Shown in pieces: positions 10,670 to 25,423 of a stretch of DNA of 64,000 nt. Source of the stretch: Protopterus annectens (Eukaryota > Chordata > Ceratodontiformes > Protopteridae). The position numbers were made by a program, and so were the translations under genes. The notes below the pieces were generated by a model. That model was given only the letters and a program-made list of their open reading frames with translations, was not told the DNA's origin and made no database searches. Each line of letters opens with the position of its first letter. Within the stretch, counting starts at the first letter, position 1. The stretch covers positions 1,198,132,475 through 1,198,196,474 of the forward strand of contig NC_056737.1 of NCBI RefSeq assembly GCF_019279795.1, written 5' to 3'.

Positions 10670-10995
10670 GTGTCTCTTTATCTAGCTTCTCTGTTATGCA
10701 CTGAGGTATCAGCAAGATAAAGAAGTTTGCCTTTTGTATAGACCATTTTGAAATTGATCATTTGCAATTTGAACATCATGTGTTGTAGTGTTGCTGGAGC
10801 TGTGTGCATTAGCTTTTTCAAAATAGTAACTAGAGGTTGGTAATCAGTATCTGTTTGAATAGGTCCACCATAAATATAATCATGGAACTTCGAACATGAA
10901 AACACAATTGCCAAGAGCTCCGTCTCAATTTGAGCATACTGCGTCTCAGTTTGGGCCAGAGTTCTTGATGCATAAGCAACTGATCTACTGATCTT
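10670..10995 (-). pseudogene. Gypsy RNase H domain fragment
   Basis: Minus-strand frame 10,678-10,914 encodes IVFSCSKFHDYIYGG, TDYQPLVTIL and TAPATLQHMMFKLQ. This matches the RNase H region of Gypsy pol that removes the RNA strand after copying, with the TD(H)xPL block as TDYQPL. It lies between the RT palm and the integrase zinc-binding region, as expected. The upstream half (10,915-11,090) is frame-broken. Confidence 0.75.
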
Positions 10996-11089
10996 GAAGA
11001 ATGACTGCCCCTAGATCAAACTTAGAAGCATCACAGGAAAGAGTTACTGGTTTGTGAACATCATAGTATCTTAAAATTGGTGGACTGGC

Positions 11090-11872
11090 AATTTTCTGTT
11101 TCAGGACATCAAATGCTCATTGGCGTTGTTCCAAACAGGACTAAGTTACATTTTTGCATGTCAGCTCTCTTAACAGTGCTGAAAGTTCACTGAAGTCTGG
11201 GATAAACTTGCCTAAATAGTTGACCATGCCAAGAAAATGTAAGGCTTGGACATTGTTTGGAGCTGGCATCTCAAGAATAGCTGTTTGCTTGGAAGGATCT
11301 TGTCATAAGCCTAAACTGGTAAACAAATGACCAACATAAGTAACTTCTTGTAGCCTGAACTTACATTTTCTGAGAATTGAGCTTAAGATTAATTTCACGT
11401 ACTCTTTCCAGAACTTTCCTGGGGTTTCTGCCATGCTCCCCTTCATCATTGCCTCCTACTAGAATATCATCTACTATAATAGCACATGGATAGCCAGAAA
11501 ATAATGTGCTCCATTGCACTGTGAAAGACTTCACTGGCAGAATTTACTCCAAATAGCATTCATAGCATTCATAGAAATCTGTATCTTCCAAATGGTGTAC
11601 TGAATGTAGTCAACAATGAAGATTTTAGATCAAGCATTATTTGATAAAATTAACTTTTTTCAACTAAGACTGAAAAAAGTGGCATTTGGCATGAGGGCAG
11701 CAACTTCCTCGAATGTACGCATTGGAGGGTGAAGTTGTTTTAATGCTTTGTTCAAATCTCTTGGATCAATACATATTCTGATATCTTCTGAGCTGTTCTT
11801 GCGAGCTACCTCCATTGAGTTTGCCCACTCATTTGGCTCTTCTACTGGACAAATCACTCCTAAATGCAGCAT
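11090..11872 (-). pseudogene. Gypsy reverse transcriptase, frame-broken
   Basis: The N-terminal part is open at 11,660-11,872: GVICPVEEPNEWANSMEV, RICIDPRDLNKAL and ATFFSLS. The palm motif is visible further on as AIIVDDILVGG (complement of CATCTACTATAATAGC near 11,467-11,483), corresponding to the YxDD catalytic box, so both Asp residues remain. A truncated SLS...VD region and several frame changes lie between them. Only one in-frame TAA (11,882-11,884) separates this from the protease ORF, so the pol reading was once continuous. Known role: conversion of the element's RNA into cDNA. Confidence 0.8.
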
Positions 11873-11881
11873 GTTGTCTAC

Positions 11882-12660
11882 TTAAGCTTTGACTCTGCTC
11901 TGCATAACTAATGGAACTTTCCAAGCTGGTCTGACAACTGGGCTGACCTCTGGGCCTAACTTCATAGAATACACAACTGGGAGTTTGCCTAGCTTGTCTT
12001 CGAAAATATCAGCATACTCAGAAAAAACAGTGTCAGTGAAATTGGAGCTGAGACATGTGCTTACATGATGGACTTCTTTGTTGAATGAAAGCAATCTCAT
12101 TTTTAAACTGTCTCTGAAGCCTGACAATGACTGTATGTGCATTTTGACTACATAAAACTGCAAGTCACAGCTGTTCCTAGCAGAATAACATGAAAGCACT
12201 ACTGAGCCTTCAGTTTGAATTTCTTCACCTCCATAAGCAACAAGCTTTGCACACTTTGCCAAATCAAGTTTTTCACCAGCTTTTACTCTAGCAAACATTT
12301 CTGCTGTCATAACATTGCACGTTGAACCAGTATCTAGTTTGAGCTTTGTGGGTCTCCCATTAATCAGAACAGTACAAAATACTTCGTTTTTTGCCAACAA
12401 ATCTACTGCACTGACCCCTTCACCAAGCAAAGATACACCATCTACATAAAAAGTACGGTTGCAACTTTCTACTTGATCAACTTGCTTCTTTGAATAACCT
12501 TTCTTAATAAAACAACGTGCCTTGCTTGATTTACAAAGTTCTTGAAAATATTTCCGTTTTTTACACTTGTAACATTGTTGACCACATGACCAAAAACTAC
12601 GCACTTTTCTCATTTGGGTTCATGATTTGCACCACAATTACGACAGTTGACTATGAGGGT
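11882..12660 (-). pseudogene. Gypsy nucleocapsid zinc knuckle and aspartic protease
   Basis: The 243-codon frame (11,882-12,613) begins within a zinc-knuckle region: CYKCKKRKYFQELC is a CX2CX4HX4C knuckle with His replaced by Tyr. A first knuckle, CRNCGANHEP, lies just upstream (about 12,620-12,655) in another frame. Then comes a retropepsin-like protease with LKLDTGSTCNVM (catalytic Asp at about residue 94, near 12,334), followed by the linker into RT. The protease would cut the polyprotein. The frameshift between the knuckles and the lost His indicate decay. Confidence 0.8.
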
Positions 12661-12734
12661 TGCCTTAGGATTTGTTGAGTCACCCCTTTGCGTAACCGCT
12701 TGTGCTCTAGGCCTTACTGAAGCTGTTTTGGGTT

Positions 12735-13150
12735 TTGCCTAAACTTGAGCTGTGCTTGCCACATGCTTGGGCCTGATTCTGTTAACCATGTGCTGCATAC
12801 TGTCTACATTTGCATTAGAAGGTACTGGAAGCATTCTCTTGTCACTTGTAGGCATATATGTATGCTTCTCTGTAAACCTGTATATCTGACAAATCTCTGT
12901 GGCTTTGCTCAATGTTAAATCACTGTCTTGAAGCAAAATCTCTCACTGTATTATTATTAACACCACACACAAGCCTGTCTTTTAGCAACTTGTCTCTCAA
13001 ATCACCAAATCTGCACGTTTTAGCCTTGTTTCTCAAGTCGGTAATATATGCTGCAAAAGCTTCCCCAGGCTTTTGATCTCTTGTGTAAAATAAGTGTCTT
13101 TCCAATGTAACATTTGTTTGGGGGGTTACACATCTCACTAAATTTACATT
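12735..13150 (-). pseudogene. Gypsy Gag fragment
   Basis: Two frames joined by a frameshift near 12,930 form the C-terminal capsid-like part of a Gypsy Gag: NVTLERHLFYTRDQKPGEAF, then YITDLRNKAKTCRFGDL and KDRLVCGVNNNTVRDF, continuing with DLTLSKATEICQIYRFTEK. The family is the K02A2.6-like Gypsy group often found in animals. The Gag N-terminus and 5' LTR cannot be found upstream, so the element is 5'-truncated or interrupted near 13,150. Confidence 0.75.
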
Positions 13151-14350
13151 TTAAGCACTCAAAAGTATTCCCGTGATTCAGCCTGTACCACAATATGGCA
13201 GTCTTCTCCCTCCCCTACATATACAGCGGGTGCATACACAAATTTCAATGGCTTCTGAATCAGGCTAAATTAAGCAGAATAAATGCTCTCATGCATGTGT
13301 CTTTGTCAGAAAAAGCAGCCTGTATGTAAATATCGTATTACTGCTCAAACATTCTCCAATTTTCTGCAATATTGTTATTAAACACAAGTAAGTAGTTTCA
13401 AACACACACTCGTAGTTATGTTCATCTGCACAATAATCTCTTCAGAATGACTGTACTTTGTGAAATAACTGTACTGTAATGAAGCACACACTGCAAACAC
13501 TTTTCACACTTTAGATACTTCAAATAGCTTTAATTAATGAGAAAAAGTAGCTCATAGCAAAAAATCTGGCTGTTTGTGAAAAAATATATAGTCGTTTTCC
13601 CTTTTTTATATTTATTATGTGATTTGGAAATTGCTCTTTCATGTATTTCAAATATTCTTACCAATATTGTAGTTTTGAATATTTTGTCTAATTAATAATT
13701 TGTTTTGAGCATTCTGAATGCTTTGTTTTATATTCGTTGTGAGAAAAATCACTTATGTGAGTTTTAGTACCTGAAATTAATTTATGACCTGTATCTGAGT
13801 CGTTTGAGCAGTAGGGATGATACACTCATATATATTCATCCATTTCTAACTGTGCATCGCATGGCCTTGCTTCTGGACCCCATTCTGACACCATCCCTGA
13901 GATTCATGAAGCTCGGCACAAGGACGGTGTTAGCCTTGCGCCGAGCGTGAGATGGCGCAGCAGCACCATATGCATATTAATGAAGGCACGCTGCCACACC
14001 GTCCACGTGCGCAGAAAAAGTGAGCGAGTGCAGGGGGCATGTTTAAGCATTGCACGGAGGCATGAACATATCCGCTACAGTCCCACAACCTAAAATGCTG
14101 CTAGTACAGCCTGCCTCTAATAATAATCAATCCTGTCAGTGTCCATGGATACTGAAATGTATGCAAAGCATACAAGAGAGTTCTGCAAACACTAAAATAA
14201 AATCACAGGAGTAAACACACAAGCACGTAGCTGAATATTGAGCCCCCGTCCTTAGAACTATTACATTTAAAACCCTGTGTCCGTATTTCATTGTTGTGTT
14301 AATTTTTATACCAAGTGGAAGCAAAACGCAGCATGTTTGCACACCACTGC
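13151..14350. other. Unassigned AT-rich stretch with one GC-rich hairpin
   Basis: No protein homology or LTR is seen. A strong hairpin lies at 13,911-13,946 (GCTCGGCACAAGG against CCTTGCGCCGAGC, one mismatch) inside a GC-rich patch of about 130 bases that may be a piece of a DNA transposon. Confidence 0.5.
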
Positions 14351-14351
14351 C

Positions 14352-14420
14352 CTTTGCTAAGCCTAGCCCAATGATTAGAGCATTCGCTTAATATCTTCCC
14401 ATTCGCAGTCCGAGTCATCC
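14352..14420 (+). repeat. tRNA-derived SINE head
   Basis: CTAGCCCAATGATTAGAGC and ATTCGCTTAA resemble an A box and D arm, and CAGTCCGAGTCATCC about 35 bases on resembles a B box. The same pattern recurs at 16,642, 17,668 and 19,475. It does not fold as a complete tRNA. Confidence 0.5.
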
Positions 14421-14609
14421 TTGTCTGGATGGCCCAAAAATGAATGGGTATTACTTGAGTCAACCTACCATGTCATGAAAGATAAGTATTTGCGTGTACC
14501 TATGTGCGTGAAGTACAGCATGTGGAAGACCAGATATGCTAGGGTTGGCCTCACAACCATAATGGTATCAGAGATGTGTAGAGTAGGCAATGTATACTGC
14601 TGTCTGTGC

Positions 14610-14730
14610 CATGGGCTAACAACCAGAGAAGGGATGGATGGTGTGTATGTGGATTTTGGGGGGGATGATGGGTAATATAATAATTTGCCAAGGGGAGACT
14701 GGGTCAGATGTACAATAGGTGAACTGGAGG
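14610..14730 (+). repeat. Interspersed repeat shared with 29.6 and 57.6 kb
   Basis: CAGAGAAGGGATGGATGG followed by GTGTATGTGGATTTTGGG recurs at 29,610-29,730 (plus) and as its complement at 57,540-57,650. Three copies define a short dispersed family with a G-run that varies in length. Confidence 0.6.
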
Positions 14731-15679
14731 TGTAGGAGGGAGCAGTGGGAGAATCTAAAAGGAAACTAAAGAACATACATTCACATCCCCAATACACCCT
14801 GTCAGGTCATATTGCAGAACACAATTCCACAAACATATGAACATTAAAATGTATGATACACATGTACAGAAATGGTACTGGCTCACACCACATAATGGTT
14901 TGGCGTGAACTGAGTCATCCAACCCCTACACACCTGGATACATAATTGAATACCCATCTTCCCCTCCACAGCACACCCCCCCCCCTTGCTGAACGTCTAC
15001 CAAAACCACCCATACTCGGGTTGCTAGCTTGGGCCAGCCATATCTGCACATAGTGCCCCCTACCCACATCTAGTAGGCAGTCTCACCCTAGGCAGTCTCA
15101 GGCCTGCAAACTAGGTATCCCATGCATGTATAACACTCTCTCATTTTCATATAACCAAAAGAATGGGGGTCATCAGCATCCACAATTTTTGGACATTCCT
15201 CATGGGATAAGTATCTGTTCTCAAGATTAGACTTGGTGGGACAACATGATTTCCACCCGCGTTGACATCTGGACACAAGTTGGATTAGCAGTACTTGTCC
15301 ACAACCCTGCTCAGTCTCCACCCGGTCCTGCAGAACCTATGACCCAGGATTAAACACCTGACCATGATGCACATCTCCCCATGTGCAGTATCAGGAATAT
15401 ATACCTTTCACATGTTCCCAAGAAGCTTCCCCATTGCCATCTACCAAATAGTACATGTCCACAAATTGTATACCCTGTCCAGGTTCCACGTCGTAATGAT
15501 GCACACAACCCCTGTATACAAACGGTACAGGCCCCTCCCGGATGTGGGTGTTCATATACATGGCCATGTATAACCCCAGATATGTAGTCATATATCTATA
15601 AGTGTACATACTTATATTCACATAGCTACAGCTACACATCACACATACATGCATATAAGTAGTTGTCAAGTATGTGTCC

Positions 15680-16060
15680 TATTCATAAATATGTATACTT
15701 GCAAATGTATACATATGTCTCTCAGAAACATATGAACATTAACATGTACTGTACATATGTACACCAACCAACTGTCACATTTGTTGCCAGTAGTGTGGAA
15801 TGCCTGTAGTAATGTCATATATCCTATCATCCATGCAGAATGTATCACGGATGGTTTAGTGGTCAAACCAGTGACAATGGTTTAGTGGTCAACCAGTGAC
15901 TATGGTGTTTCTGTTCCTGTGTCCAAGCCATGCAAGGGCTGCTAATTTTATATGATGCCCAGAATAATGGCTGTTGGATATAGGGTGATTAAGGCACTTT
16001 CAAGCAGACATAAGCGGGTATGCGCAGCGGTAAGTGGCGATCATTCAACAGTATGGGAAA
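15680..16060 (+). repeat. Composite SINE-like repeat copy
   Basis: ATGAACATTAACATGTACTG and what follows match the segment preceding the tRNA-like heads at 29.1 and 59.3 kb. A degraded head (ATGGTTTAGTGGTCAA, partly duplicated at 15,852 and 15,878) and the body GGCTGTTGGATATAGGGTG follow. The body is the complement of the SINE body at 24,560-24,590. Confidence 0.55.
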
Positions 16061-16100
16061 TGTAAATAAGTATGTAGGTGTATATGCATGTGTATGTACA

Positions 16101-16155
<55 letters not shown>

Positions 16156-17040
16156 ATATCCGTAAAGAATGAACATGGTCACAATAAAGCATTCATAATG
16201 AATGCGAAGGAAAACAGCAGCGGAACCCCTGTATTATTTAGTGCTGTCATATCAAGCTGGACAGAGGTGAGCAAACCTCCTGCATCTCCAACCACAGGTA
16301 GGATGCTAACAGTGGAACTATCTTTGTCCATGTGCTAAGTCTGACTTTCAAACAGGTACAGGACAGTCCCAGTCTCCAGTCAGATGAGCCAAAAACCGGA
16401 AGACTATTTGAACACCCTGACCATTATATGAATGTATGTTCCAGGACTATACACTTGGGCCATCTGAATATATTTGGAGTGAGCCAACATATGGATGTGT
16501 CTAGAGCAGTAGGGTGTGGTGCATGTGTAGTGGTGTGTTTTTTTTCCAACTGGAGAATGGATGACTGCTGTGTTAGTGAAGTGTTGCGGCGTGTGTTCGG
16601 GTAACTATGAACCATGGGTATAAATGCAAATAATGCAGCACAGCAATAATGTAGTGGTTAGAGCATTCGCCTAACAAGCAGATGTTGCCGGCTCGACTGC
16701 AGCGCACACCATTTATGACACGGAATCTGTATATGAGCATATTCTGACATTTTATGCTGTATAACAATATAATACCATTAAAATGTGAACTGGAGTGAAG
16801 TATCACAATAAGAATGGAGAAGGTGTTTGTGTGACAGGAAGCGGCGGTTAAACATGGCAAAATGGGAAACCGCTGCTGAAAAGTGTTGTACTCACCCTTT
16901 GTCTAACTGCCTTTGTTCTGCCCAGCAGCACAATAAACTGCCTCAGCAAGGCTCGATGCCAGGACCCTACACACCACAACCAATGTGATTTACCCCTAAG
17001 CCACGGCAATTATACTTAACTCTGATGTTATCACAAATGT
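16040..17040. repeat. Composite repeat unit A1 with (TA)n and SINEs
   Basis: First copy of a tandem duplication. It holds TCATTCAACAGTATGGGAAA, a (TA)n tract (16,103-16,149), GAATGAACATGGTCACAATA, a plus-strand tRNA-like head (16,642-16,705) and a minus-strand SINE (about 16,890-17,005; complement of TGGCTTAGGGGTAAATCACA). Unit A2 repeats the order about 1,022-1,025 bp downstream. Confidence 0.75.
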
Positions 17041-17104
17041 AGCAGACAGCACAATCATTCAACAGTATGATCAAAGTAAATAATCATGTAGATGTATATG
17101 CATG

Positions 17105-17187
<83 letters not shown>

Positions 17188-17940
17188 GTAAAGAATGAAC
17201 ATGGTCACAATAAAGCATTCATAATGAATGCAAAGGAAAACAGCAGCGGAACCCCTGTATTATTTAGTGCGGTCATATAAAGCTGGCCAGAGGTGAGCAA
17301 ACCTCCTGCATCTCCAACCACAGGTAGGATGCTAACAGTGGAACTATCTTTGTCCATGTGCTAAGTCTGACTTTCAAACAGGTACAGGGCAGTCCCAGTC
17401 CCAAGTTGAATGAGCCAAAAACCAGAAGACTATTTGAACACCCTGACCATTATATGAATGTATGTTCCAGGACTATAAGCTTGGGACATCTGAATACACG
17501 TGGAGTGAGTCAACATGCGGGACAGGTCTAGAGCGGTAGGGAGTGGTGCATGTGTAGTGGTGTGTTTTTTCCATCTGGAGAATGGATGACTGCTGTGTTA
17601 ATGAAGTGTTGAGGCGTGTGTTCGGGTAACTATAAATCATGGGTATACATCAAAATGAAGCAGCACACCAATAGTGTAGTGGTTAGAGCATCCACCTAAC
17701 TAACAGGCATTCACGGTTCAAGTTCAACTATAGCACATATCATTTTCCATGTGGAATGAATGTCATTCTGCTGGAAAATCAACATAATAACATGTAAAAG
17801 TGAAGTTGAATATCGCATGGGACTTTTAACCAAATCTATTCAATCAAAGTGGTACTGTCATAATGAATAAGGCACAAGTAAGCACAAATAAGCAGCATTA
17901 AACATATATAACAAAAGGTAAGCAAATCTGAGTGCGCTTG
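17041..17940. repeat. Composite repeat unit A2
   Basis: Second copy of the unit. It has a (CA)n tract (17,107-17,138) joined to (TA)n (17,138-17,184), then GAATGAACATGGTCACAATA at 17,192, and a tRNA-like head at 17,668-17,735 (TAGTGTAGTGGTTAGAGCA and CACGGTTCAAGTTC). Sequence similarity to A1 is high across about 600 bp. Confidence 0.75.
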
Positions 17941-17996
17941 TGTGGGTGTAAGCAATGCCCAGCATAGGAAAGGTACATAATTATAATTATGTACAC

Positions 17997-21012
<3,016 letters not shown>

Positions 21013-21763
21013 GGGTCTACTTCTAAAGACCGAACCGACGATTCCCCGACACGCGGAAAACGAAGACCAAACGACCGACAGGTAAGTTTACCGACAGGGT
21101 GATTCGCCGACAGCGGAAAGACCGACAAGGGTAATGTGCGATCGCGACTCTGTAAGTGTGCGACAGTGACGGCGTTAGGAGCGGTGAGGTAAGTGTGCGA
21201 TATTGTGGGATTTCGGGTTAGGCTGTGGGAAAGGTGAGTGTGTGTTAGTGTCGGAGTTAGGGTTCGTGTAAGGTAAGTGTGTGATAGTGAGGGACTGTAG
21301 TTTAGGGATGGGTTAAGTGAGTTAGGTTTAGGGTGCAGGTAGGTGAAGTGTGCGATAGTGTCGGAGCTTGGGCTAGGGGTGGGTTAAGTGAGTTAGGGTT
21401 AGGGTGCAGGTAGGTGAAGTGTGCGATAGTGTCGGAACTTGGGCTAGGGGTGGGTTAAGTGAGTTAGGGTTAGGGTGCAGGTAGGTGAAGTGTGCGATAG
21501 TGTCGGAGCTTGGGGTTAGGGGTGGGTTAAGTGAGTTAGGGTTAGGGTGCAGGTAGGGTGAGTGTGCGATAGTGTCGGACCTTAGGGTTAGGGTTTGGGT
21601 TAGGGCTAGTGGGTATGTTATGTAGTGTGATGTGTTGTTTACGTTCGGTGTGTCGGTGTTATGGTGTTCGGTGTTTTGCATTGTCGGTTTTGTGTGTTGT
21701 CGGTTATCTGGCGTCGGTGATTTTTGTGTCGGCGAAGTAGCGTTTCGGTCTTTAGAAGTAGAC

Positions 21764-21765
<2 letters not shown>
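21013..21765. mobile_element. 753-bp inverted-repeat DNA element inserted in a (TA)n tract
   Basis: The ends are perfect 22-bp inverted repeats beginning GGGTCTACTTCTAAAGACC (21,013-21,034 and 21,744-21,765), extending imperfectly to about 40 bp (both reach CCGACAC). Subterminal CCGACA motifs on the left face TGTCGG and GTCGG motifs on the right. (TA)n flanks both sides, so any target duplication is hidden. The interior is a minisatellite with TTAGGG-like words. No protein is encoded. It shares its terminal GGGTCTA motif and its interior type with the element at 5,992-6,536. Confidence 0.75.
21180..21612 (+). repeat. 71-bp minisatellite containing TTAGGG-like words
   Basis: TGCGATAGTGTCGGA starts at 21,351, 21,422, 21,493 and 21,565, so the period is 71-72 bp. 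Each unit carries GTTAAGTGAGTTAGGGTTAG. More degenerate units lie upstream (21,180-21,350). Confidence 0.9.

Positions 21766-21767
<2 letters not shown>

Positions 21768-21819
<52 letters not shown>
21768..21819. repeat. (TA)n microsatellite
   Basis: About 50 bases of pure TA follow the right inverted end of the preceding element. Confidence 0.95.
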
Positions 21820-21826
<7 letters not shown>

Positions 21827-22054
21827 CAGATATATCTGTATACAGCAATGTAAATAGATATATGTATGTGACAGTAAATATACACATGTATATAGCTAGG
21901 ATATGATACAGCAGTTACGAGTAACATATGTTCACAGGCCGTGCATATGGGGGTGAGGGGTCCAATAAACAAAGGTGTAACACGTAGCATCAAACCCCCC
22001 CCCCCAGCTAGGCCGGTGAGACATACAGACACACAATAAAGGTAAACACACCAC

Positions 22055-23222
22055 TGACTATCTAGATCTCGCCAACGCTTTCGACACCATACCCCACTCT
22101 GGGATTATAGACAAACTCACTAAACTAGGTATAAATCCCTATGTCACAAGATGGGTTGCCAACTGGCTCACTGACCGAACCCACTGTGAAAGTAGTAGCA
22201 GACTCCAAATCCAACTTCAGACCAGTGACAAGTGCAGTACCACAGGGTTCAGTCCTAGGTCCTCTCCTGTTTGGAATCTACTTCTCTGAAGTACAGGCTA
22301 ACACAGAAGGTCTTTGGCTAACAAAGTTTGCACATGACTGCAAACTAGGAGTCATAATCATATCTCCTAACGATGTGGACATCCTACAAAAAGGCCTCAC
22401 TGAGACAGATGCCTGGTGTCAAAGCCATGGCCTCAAGCTCAATGCCAAAATGTGCATTGTCATCCCTTTTGGTAAAAACTCTGTGATGAGACCTTGGGAC
22501 ACAGGTGGACAGTAGTCTCTCCTTTGATAATCACATTGCCACAGTAGTCAGGAAATCCTTCTATTTGGCACACCTCATCACAAAAGGTTTCTTATCCAGG
22601 AAAAAAGAGGTCATTGTTCCCCTCTACTCATCACTCATTAGACCCATTATAAAGTACAACGCCCCTTTTGGTATGTACCTCACAAGACATCTACAACAAC
22701 TGGAAAGGCCACAGAAATACCTCACAAAGAGGATTACCTGCCTCAAACAGATGCCCTATGCAAACCGTCTCAAAAAACTCCAACTTTACTCTGTCACATA
22801 TCACCTACTCAGAGGTGATCTCTGCCTAACATACAAAGCTATGTCAAACCCAGAGCTGTTGAACATGCTCCACGTAAAGAAATCCCAATCTCTTTCAGCT
22901 ACATGCTCTAGGGACCTAAACCTTGTCACCACAATAAACATAAAAATGCTGGAGGGATAGATTCCTGTCTCAGAGACTTTCCATACTCTGGAACAAACTA
23001 CCTATCTATATCAAACAAAGCTCCTCATTAGCACTTTTCAAGAAAAATCTTGATGATTGGATGGGAGATAGGAAATTCACCCCGGGGATCACTTCTGTGA
23101 CTCTGCTTGACAGGGGCACAGGAAAATAATTTTCTTGGGTGGCAAAAGCCAGGGTACCATTTGGCTATGCTTATATAGGCCCTAGGGCCAATAGCCTAGT
23201 ACCTACCTATGAACCTATGCTT
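22055..23222 (+). pseudogene. CR1 LINE copy, 5'-truncated, plus strand
   Basis: This starts inside the RT at the AFDTIPHSG block (22,077-22,105) and runs to the 3' tail CCTACCTATGAACCTATG near 23,205. Frames 22,141-22,515 and 22,505-22,960 carry VPQGSVLGPLLFGIYFSEV, TKFAHDCKLGVI and, after a frameshift near 22,500, FDNHIATVVRKSF and RLKKLQLYSV. The palm motif reads FAHD: the first catalytic Asp is replaced by His, so the RT would be inactive even without the frameshift. Confidence 0.88.
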
Positions 23223-24950
23223 CCCAGACCACCGACAGGATACTACCAGTGGGAGAGACCTGCAAGGTCTAAACTTGAAACACAGACATCGATGTCCCTT
23301 GTGGGACACCAAAAATTAATGATCGGAGGCAGTCCCGGTAATGACTTATCAAACCAGGCTGTAGATGTACATGGACCAGTAAGTTGTGCAAGCCTGATAA
23401 CCCGTCGACACAACGTACAACATGTGTCTCAACACGGGGAGAGTGGGCAGTGTGTAGTGGTGTGTTTATACCCCACCTGCACCCACAGTAAAAATGAGTG
23501 CTGTAGAGGAGTGGCAGGTGGGGGAACTATGGGTATGCAATTATGGGCCTAGGTGTGTAGGTGTTGGTTGGCAATGTCATATTAGGACTGCCCTGGGGAT
23601 GTAAGTAATATTCCGAAATGGGCATAGCTGATGCCCATACCTCCCAACCCCCAAGAGCACATCCACTGAACAGGCCATAAACCATTGGGGGAACAAATAG
23701 GGACCATATCTTTGAACTGTCCCCGATTTCCAGGGACGTCCCTGATTTCAACTCAGTTTCTAACTCTGTCCCACTTAAACCCTCCTAAAACTAGTGACAT
23801 TTGGAGGAAAGGTAGTGAATTACACGTAATGGATAACGACAACAATTAAAAGTTATAAACATCATTTACCTGAGAAAATGCGTATGAATTCATATGCTCT
23901 GAGTCTGTCAATGTGTCAGGTTAATAGCACCAATAATTTAAATGTGTCCCTGATGTTGTTATGCTGTGTCCCTGATTCAATTTGTATTTTTCCCCAATTG
24001 TGTGGGAGGTCTGATAGGGACAGAAAGCACATATTCCACTGGCAACCTTAGAAACATGATAGAATATTAGGTATACAGTAGCATGACTCGGCTGAAGGAT
24101 GTGGGTTCCAAAACCCATTTACTTGTTTGTATTGAAGAGTCTCAGTTCCCATGTATTAGCCAGATGGGTGCAGATTGTAAGAGGAACACACTAATAGTAT
24201 GAATCAAACCCTGACCAGGCCACGGATTCCGTACAGTCGAACGGCATGCCGTTGCCTAATGGGCAGCCATTCCCGATACTGTAGGCATGTATTCCGATGT
24301 AATAGGCATCACAAGGTAATATCATAGTCCTCACTCCCACCCAAGGGTGTGAGTGTCAGATGCAAACACCAAATGCAGTGCATTTGCAAATGCGGGAGCA
24401 AGCAGGTGTAAGCCTGTTTGGCCACCAGTATGCGAGTATTACACAGGTAAAGCAATGTAGAGGCTAACTGAGTGTAAGAAACTGTAACCAGAGGTTAGCA
24501 TTGCTTATCACTGTGCAAACCCATGCACACCCGCTCACAACTGCTTTAATGTGCCTTAATCACTCCGTATCCAATGGCCTTGTTCTGCCCTGCAACAAAA
24601 TAAACGACCTCTGCAAGGCTCAAAACCAGGACCCTGCACACACAGCTATTGTGATTTACCAATAAGCCATGGCAGATATACAGACATCAGACCATATCAC
24701 AAACATATCATCCAGTGCAGTCATTCAACAGTATAGGAAATGTATTCCATCATGTAGATGTATGTGTGAGTGTTTATGTCCAGCATATAGGTACATACAT
24801 ATATAGAGATATATCAAGAACATACCATGTGACAACAAAACATTACAAATGAATGAAAAGGGAAACACCAGCGACGCTTGTATTATGTAGTGGTGTTGTC
24901 CTATGTAATATCAAGACTCCCTCAGACAGACATTTGTCAATCATACACGC
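23223..24950. repeat. Composite repeat (B-like then C unit) with minus-strand SINE
   Basis: 23,290-23,600 matches the B-unit segment around 18,420-18,720 (GTGTGTAGTGGTGTGT, then GAACTATGGGTATGCAATTA). 24,500-24,680 is a minus-strand tRNA-derived SINE (complement of TGGCTTATTGGTAAATCACA as head). 24,700-24,940 matches the A-unit junction TCATTCAACAGTATAGGAAA but has only a residual TA run (24,792-24,811). The stretch 23,620-24,490 shows no clear homology. Confidence 0.6.
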
Positions 24951-25420
24951 AAACATTTGTACATTGGCTGTATACATCACTCTGTGCATGTTATTTACAT
25001 AAACATAACAGCTCCTGTCCAATCATTATGTGAGAACAGTACTCTTGCAAGGTGCTGTATGCGACATCATCATCATGATAAAGGTAAATGGGGTAACCAT
25101 AGAGGGACTGGTAGTGTTGTGTGTACAATGGGGTCGTCCACATCACGCATACCTGTAACATTTAGGAGTCATGTGCATACTAGGATCATGCGCCTGAGAG
25201 ACAGGGGTGAGGACAACAGGAGTATGCTGTGATGCATATTAAAAGGGTTACATGTGTCCAGTGGACATGTGTGAAATGGACAGCTATGTATGGGGCAAAT
25301 GTTGTTCTAGGAACCGACTGGCCTTATGTTTCCGTAGGGTGAGAGTGGGATGCGGGAGAAGGAGAGTAGGTATGTCCATGGAGGATAGGTAGGGTAGGAT
25401 GACAGACAAGACAGCATACA
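24951..25420. other. No feature seen
   Basis: Unrecognised sequence without a convincing frame or repeat. Confidence 0.4.
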
Positions 25421-25423
25421 GGG

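Noticed and set aside
13860-13900. Primer binding site of the Gypsy element (complement TGGTGTCAGAATGGGG)
   Set aside because: The motif looks right, but no LTR ending in CA adjoins it and no LTR matching 8,609-8,837 was found nearby.
16642-16705. Genuine tRNA gene (also at 17,668, 19,475, 56,930 and 59,369)
   Set aside because: A- and B-box-like motifs are present, but acceptor and anticodon stems do not pair and copies sit in repeats; they are SINE heads.
21180-21612. Interstitial telomere
   Set aside because: TTAGGG-like words occur within a 71-bp unit inside an inverted-repeat element, not as a pure (TTAGGG)n array.
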